Source of the DNA: Xestospongia muta
Lineage: Eukaryota; Porifera; Demospongiae; Haplosclerida; Petrosiidae
Assembly: GCA_963693285.1 (NCBI GenBank)
Contig: OY848922.1
Coordinates: forward strand, 4,948,923 to 5,012,922
Length of the DNA: 64,000 bases
Direction: 5' to 3'
A program made the position numbers and the translations under genes. The notes under the pieces were generated by a model. That model searched no databases. It saw only the letters and a program-made list of their open reading frames with translations, and was not told where the DNA came from. Below are positions 60,470 to 64,000 of the stretch, piece after piece (the stretch's first letter is position 1; each line of letters opens with the position of its first letter).

Positions 60470-62190
60470 TTTAAAAATTATTATAATTCTTCTCTCTAAT
60501 ATTATACATTGCATATGTCTTAAGCTACCTTCGAATGTATTAGTGTAAAAGACTTCATAGGATTGTATCATGTCGATGATATCAAGATGGACACAATTGT
60601 TGCTGTATTAAAATACATGATTCTTTGATTAAATCTGAACCTATCAATCTGTAGGATCCAGTGTTATGACAGTGCACCTAATATGAAGAAAGCTGCTGCA
60701 AAAATTAAGGCTACTGAGCCCAAAGCCCTTTACCTTCACTGCTATGGCAATAGTTTGAACTTGGCTGTGTAAGATACTATTAAAATCATCTGGCCAATGT
60801 CTGAGGCACTTGATCATGCTTTAGAAATTTGTAAGCTTGTCAAATATTCTACAAAAATATGAAAATGAAAAAGGAGTTGACACCACATGTTTCTGGCCTC
60901 TGCACATTTTGTCCAACTCGCTGGGCTGTAAGAGGTAACTCATTTTAAAGTATTCATTGAAATTATCTTTCACTTTCTGTCACAAGGGAGGAATTAGTGA
61001 CTGTTGTTTAGCAATCTGAAGTAAAAGCTCAAATTAATGGTGTTACAGCTATAATGAAACAGTTCAAGTTCTGTTCAGCCTAATGCTAGTTGAGTGTGTC
61101 CTAAAACACACTGACAATCTGAGCAAGACCATGCAAGCTACAAACATATCAGCAATCCAAACTCAGCAAGTAAGTAAATTGTGTGTTGATACCCTTGAAA
61201 AAATGAGAGATGAATCAAATTTTCATTTCTTTTCGGATAATTGCAGACCCAGGCAGAATTAGATGTAAATGATCTGTACTTGATCATCCTTCCAAACTAC
61301 GTAAGTCTTATGAAGAATGTCAAGAGGAGCCACATGTTCATAGTACTCCTAAGTCATACTATCACTATTGTATTATGAATGCTTTGATGTCTCCACTTCT
61401 GCAATCCAAAGCAGGTTCTATCAGAAAGATTTTCCATCCACTGTAATTTAGAGCAGCCACTGGTGAAAACATTGGAAAAATATTATTCAAATGAACTTAT
61501 GGTGTTCACAGAGCTATACAACTCTGATTTAAACAAATCTGATCTAGAAACACAATTAGAGATTTTTAGTTCAATTGATATTCAACCAAGTGGAAGATTT
61601 TTGAATAATGATGACATTCACCAGCACTTCAAATCATTGCCTGACTCTCAAATCAGATACCTAAATCAGGTAGTTTTGGTTGTCAAGTTCATTCTTCTAA
61701 TGTCCAGTACCAACACCATCTCTGAAAGGAGCATTTCTGCTGTGTGGAGAATGAAAACTTATCTTCGTACAATGATGACACAGCAAAGAATGAATAATAT
61801 CATGATACTAAATTAACTGAGACAGTTAATCATAAAGAAATATTTAATAACTTTATTACTACTAATGATGAACGACATAAACATTTTGGAATATTTTCTT
61901 AAAAAATGAGCATTTAGTTTGTGTATACAATAAACATCTATTTTATTTTTTTTCAATGATCATGAATTGCTGCAATTTTAGTACTTCATTTGCAATGGCC
62001 TGGGCAGCTCATTTCAGCTTTCTCAACCCCTGTATAATTGTTTTATAAATGGTTGTCAAAGCATAGCTGTGATTCTAGACATGTATATACAGTATATATA
62101 TATTATCTATATTAATCGTTGTAGTTATATTGTGTGCTAATTTTCACATATAAGCTTCATCAACCATAGATAAGCTACAGAAGTTACACA
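60470..62190 (+). pseudogene. hAT-like (DUF4371/ZMYM1-type) transposase, longer copy
   Basis: Same element as 14205-15122 with matching words (CYDSAPNMKKAAAK; VKAQINGVTAIMKQF) but includes the C-terminal hAT dimerisation part. That part is the frame 61463-61816, with FFSSIDIQPS-like, VVKFILLMSSTNTISERSIS and AVWRMKTYLRTMMTQQRMNN. The SERSxSxxxRxKTYLR.TMxQxRLN word is diagnostic of hAT C-termini. Many stops elsewhere make it inactive. The tail 62040-62190 matches 15348-15490 and 16540-16690. Confidence 0.75.
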
Positions 62191-62830
62191 GTTGTAAGTA
62201 TAAACTGTTTTTGAGTCAGCTAAAGAAAATGTTTTAGCCCCCATTTGTTTGCTTTCTTAGACATGTATTGAAGAAACCAAATTCTGCCCTTGAAGCTACC
62301 AATGGCTTCATCTATGAGAGTTCACGTCAAGGATTATAACTAGCTTGAAAGTTACTAATCAGTGATGTAATAAGGGGACATATCTTATATAATGGGATCA
62401 TATCCTGGTTCACTTTTTGGTTTTTGGCCTTTCTTGTCATTTATGTGTAGAAACTTCAAAATTAGACTGAAACTATCTCTTGACATTACACAAGAGAAGA
62501 TGACTGTACTAAAAGGCCAGTACTGGGCCCAGTAATCTTCTAATTTGGGGTAGTGGATTGTTCCCATTATTATTACCAGAACAAAAGTTATAGAATTTTT
62601 GTTGATGTATGCATCTTCTTTTTCCAATAGTTTAGACAAGGTCAGTGTGTAACAAGTTTGTCAAAAAAATCAATCGGTGTTTTATCTGTCATATCTTTTC
62701 TTCCTTCAGATTCTCCAACAAACTCTAAGATATCATATGCAACATTACTCAGAGAAATATGTTTTGTTGCACTGATTTCAATTTCATCACTATACACTAT
62801 TTCCATACCATCTACTATTTCAGTTTCCAC
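62187..62830 (-). pseudogene. piggyBac-type transposase, N-terminal half (copy C)
   Basis: Minus strand: METEIVDGMEIVYSDEIEIS, then KTPIDFFDKLVTH, EKEDAYINKNSITFVLVIIM, GTIHYPKLEDYWAQYWPFST, SRDSFSLILKFLHINDKKGQ and PKSEPGYDPII. After a frameshift come an IDEAIGSFKGRIWFLQYM block and SKKANKWGLKHFL. This is the first half of a DDE_Tnp_1_7 protein including the first catalytic aspartate (IDEA). It is fused to the hAT tail at about 62190. Confidence 0.75.
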
Positions 62831-62996
62831 ATCAAAATCATTGCTAACATAGTATTCATCATCTATTATTATTAATGATTATTAATAATTTATTATTATA
62901 GTATTCTCTGATCTGTAAAAACATTTTAATATCATACTTAGTGTGATATTTATAACCTATGACTACTTGATACAATCATACAATGATCTTTCATAC

Positions 62997-63095
62997 CTTA
63001 CCAACAACAGTAATGTCAGCACCATTACTAATTAATATTTTGATGATCTCTGGATGATTATTGATAGCTGCCCAATGTAATGCAGTCCAGCCACT
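62997..63095 (-). CDS. Gene 2 (probable) exon: ankyrin repeat, A-type
   Basis: A 33-codon phase-0 exon, acceptor gctag/AGTGGC, donor GGTAAG/gtatga. It starts SGWTALHWAAINNHPEIIKI and ends GADITVVGK. It is paralogous to 18282-18383 and 20628-20729 but with a one-codon difference at the start and W/R, N/I and G/D changes. It probably joins to the 54300 exon over an 8.7-kb intron of transposons; the link is inferred from phase and strand only. Confidence 0.75.
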
Positions 63096-63429
63096 CTAGC
63101 AATAAAACAAAGAAGCAATACATACACAATGTACATTATACAGATAAATTTCAACTCAATGTACTAGTAGTAACACAATACATTCATAATGTTAATGATG
63201 TTATGTAAACATCAACAATGTGATGTTGTCAATAATTATGGTACAATTATATATAGTTTTATTTATATATATATATATATATACTATATAATTCTAATTA
63301 AGTGTTTATTATGTATATGTTATGAATATAATTATCTATTCCTGTCCCACCATAACTGGATTTTGTGTATACTATATAAGTGTCATATGGGGGTGTATTA
63401 ATGAATGTTCTATATCAATGTGACTCTGT

Positions 63430-64000
63430 CTCAAGACAAGATGGCTGTCTATGGGAGCATGGGAGAATTCTGCCTCCAACATTATTGTAGGGCTAATGAC
63501 GTCTTTGATCACAAGACATTGGCAGTTTTATGTAGTGTTTGTGGTCTGTTGATGCGTAAACTAATCAAGTATTTACTAATGCCTAGAAGACTGTCTGATT
63601 ATCTTTTGATTCAATTGTAGACTTGGTGAAGGAGCATTATAGTCCAGAATCATAAGTAGTTGTCCATTGTTTTAAATTTAATTTAAGGATACAACAGCCA
63701 GGAGAGAGAGATAGGCAACCTTTATAGGTGAACTGAGACAACTATATAAGTTTTGTGAATATGGGGAGATGTTTGATGTGATTGTTTAGTGGGTGATATT
63801 CGACAGCTGAGTACTCAATGATGACTGCTGGCTGAACCCATCCTAACTCTGAAACCTATTCTTGAACTGGTACTTGCAATGTAGTCGGCATAGAAGGATA
63901 CAAGAGATATTCAGTGCTAAAAAGCCTACTTGTTACCATTGTGGAGGAAACAACTTAGCACAAAGTTGATTTAAAGACTCTGTTTGTCATGGTTGCAACA
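63430..64000 (+). pseudogene. Gypsy gag remnant, continues past window
   Basis: MAVYGSMGEFCLQHYCRAND, RRLSDYLLIQL and, near 63925, CYHCGGNNLA repeat the order of 18.7-19.3 kb. It is cut off by the end of the window before the protease. Confidence 0.7.

Noticed and set aside
1..64000. tRNA, rRNA, CRISPR or prokaryotic operon
   Set aside because: No cloverleaf-like or rRNA sequence was recognised. Repeats are tandem duplications, not spacer arrays. Spliced tiny exons show a eukaryote.

Overview
This is a window of very AT-rich eukaryotic (animal) DNA. It has tiny exons in large introns, canonical GT-AG splice sites, introns as short as 49-56 nt beside introns of many kilobases, and many decayed transposons. 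The gene architecture (33-residue ankyrin repeats, one per exon, then a Roc GTPase, COR-like region and Death domain) and the transposon mix (piggyBac, hAT/DUF4371, Gypsy, a DDE_Tnp_4/PHD element) fit an early-branching animal. A demosponge such as Amphimedon is my best guess, but that is an inference. I saw no bacterial operon, rRNA, tRNA or CRISPR.

Two minus-strand ankyrin genes fill the window. Gene 1 starts with its ATG at 33158 and runs leftward off the window. Its 13 visible exons are an 8-codon start exon and 12 single-repeat ankyrin exons, all in phase 0. Three N-terminal repeats (32052, 30392 and 27420) are distinctive. The rest are duplicated A-type exons (20729, 18383, 13577, 7059, 2624, 1082) and B-type exons (8156, 3721, 2183). 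Gene 2 runs from beyond the right edge, or from the A-type exon at 63095, to a stop at 50300. From its B-type exon (54300) to the stop I can read 992 codons: ankyrin repeats, Roc-like GTPase with P-loop, COR-like region, three small symmetric phase-1 exons, and a C-terminal Death domain. This resembles the non-kinase part of DAPK1 and would suit a cytoplasmic recognition and death-signalling protein. Two further phase-1 terminal exons (49607-49531 and 45362-45265) could replace the Death exon.

The left 14 kb is a tandem array (about 0.76-2.2, 2.3-6.5, 6.7-10.7 and 13.2-13.9 kb), each unit carrying a B and an A exon or one of them. 17.96-20.30 and 20.30-22.65 kb are a near-identical 2346-bp tandem duplication with an ankyrin exon and a Gypsy gag/protease remnant. 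59.4-64 kb is paralogous to 13.9-20 kb, so the two loci share repeat exons, intron sequence and the same transposon insertions.

The remainder is transposons (13.9-18.1, 23.8-27.0, 28.9-29.9, 47.4-48.1 and 56.2-64 kb) and a 12-kb low-complexity intergenic stretch (33.2-45.2 kb) where I recognise no gene. The most striking signal is that the A-type exons differ from one another almost only by amino-acid-changing substitutions. These cluster at the ankyrin positions that normally contact ligand, while neighbouring introns and the B-type exons are nearly identical. That suggests a diversifying ankyrin recognition locus.
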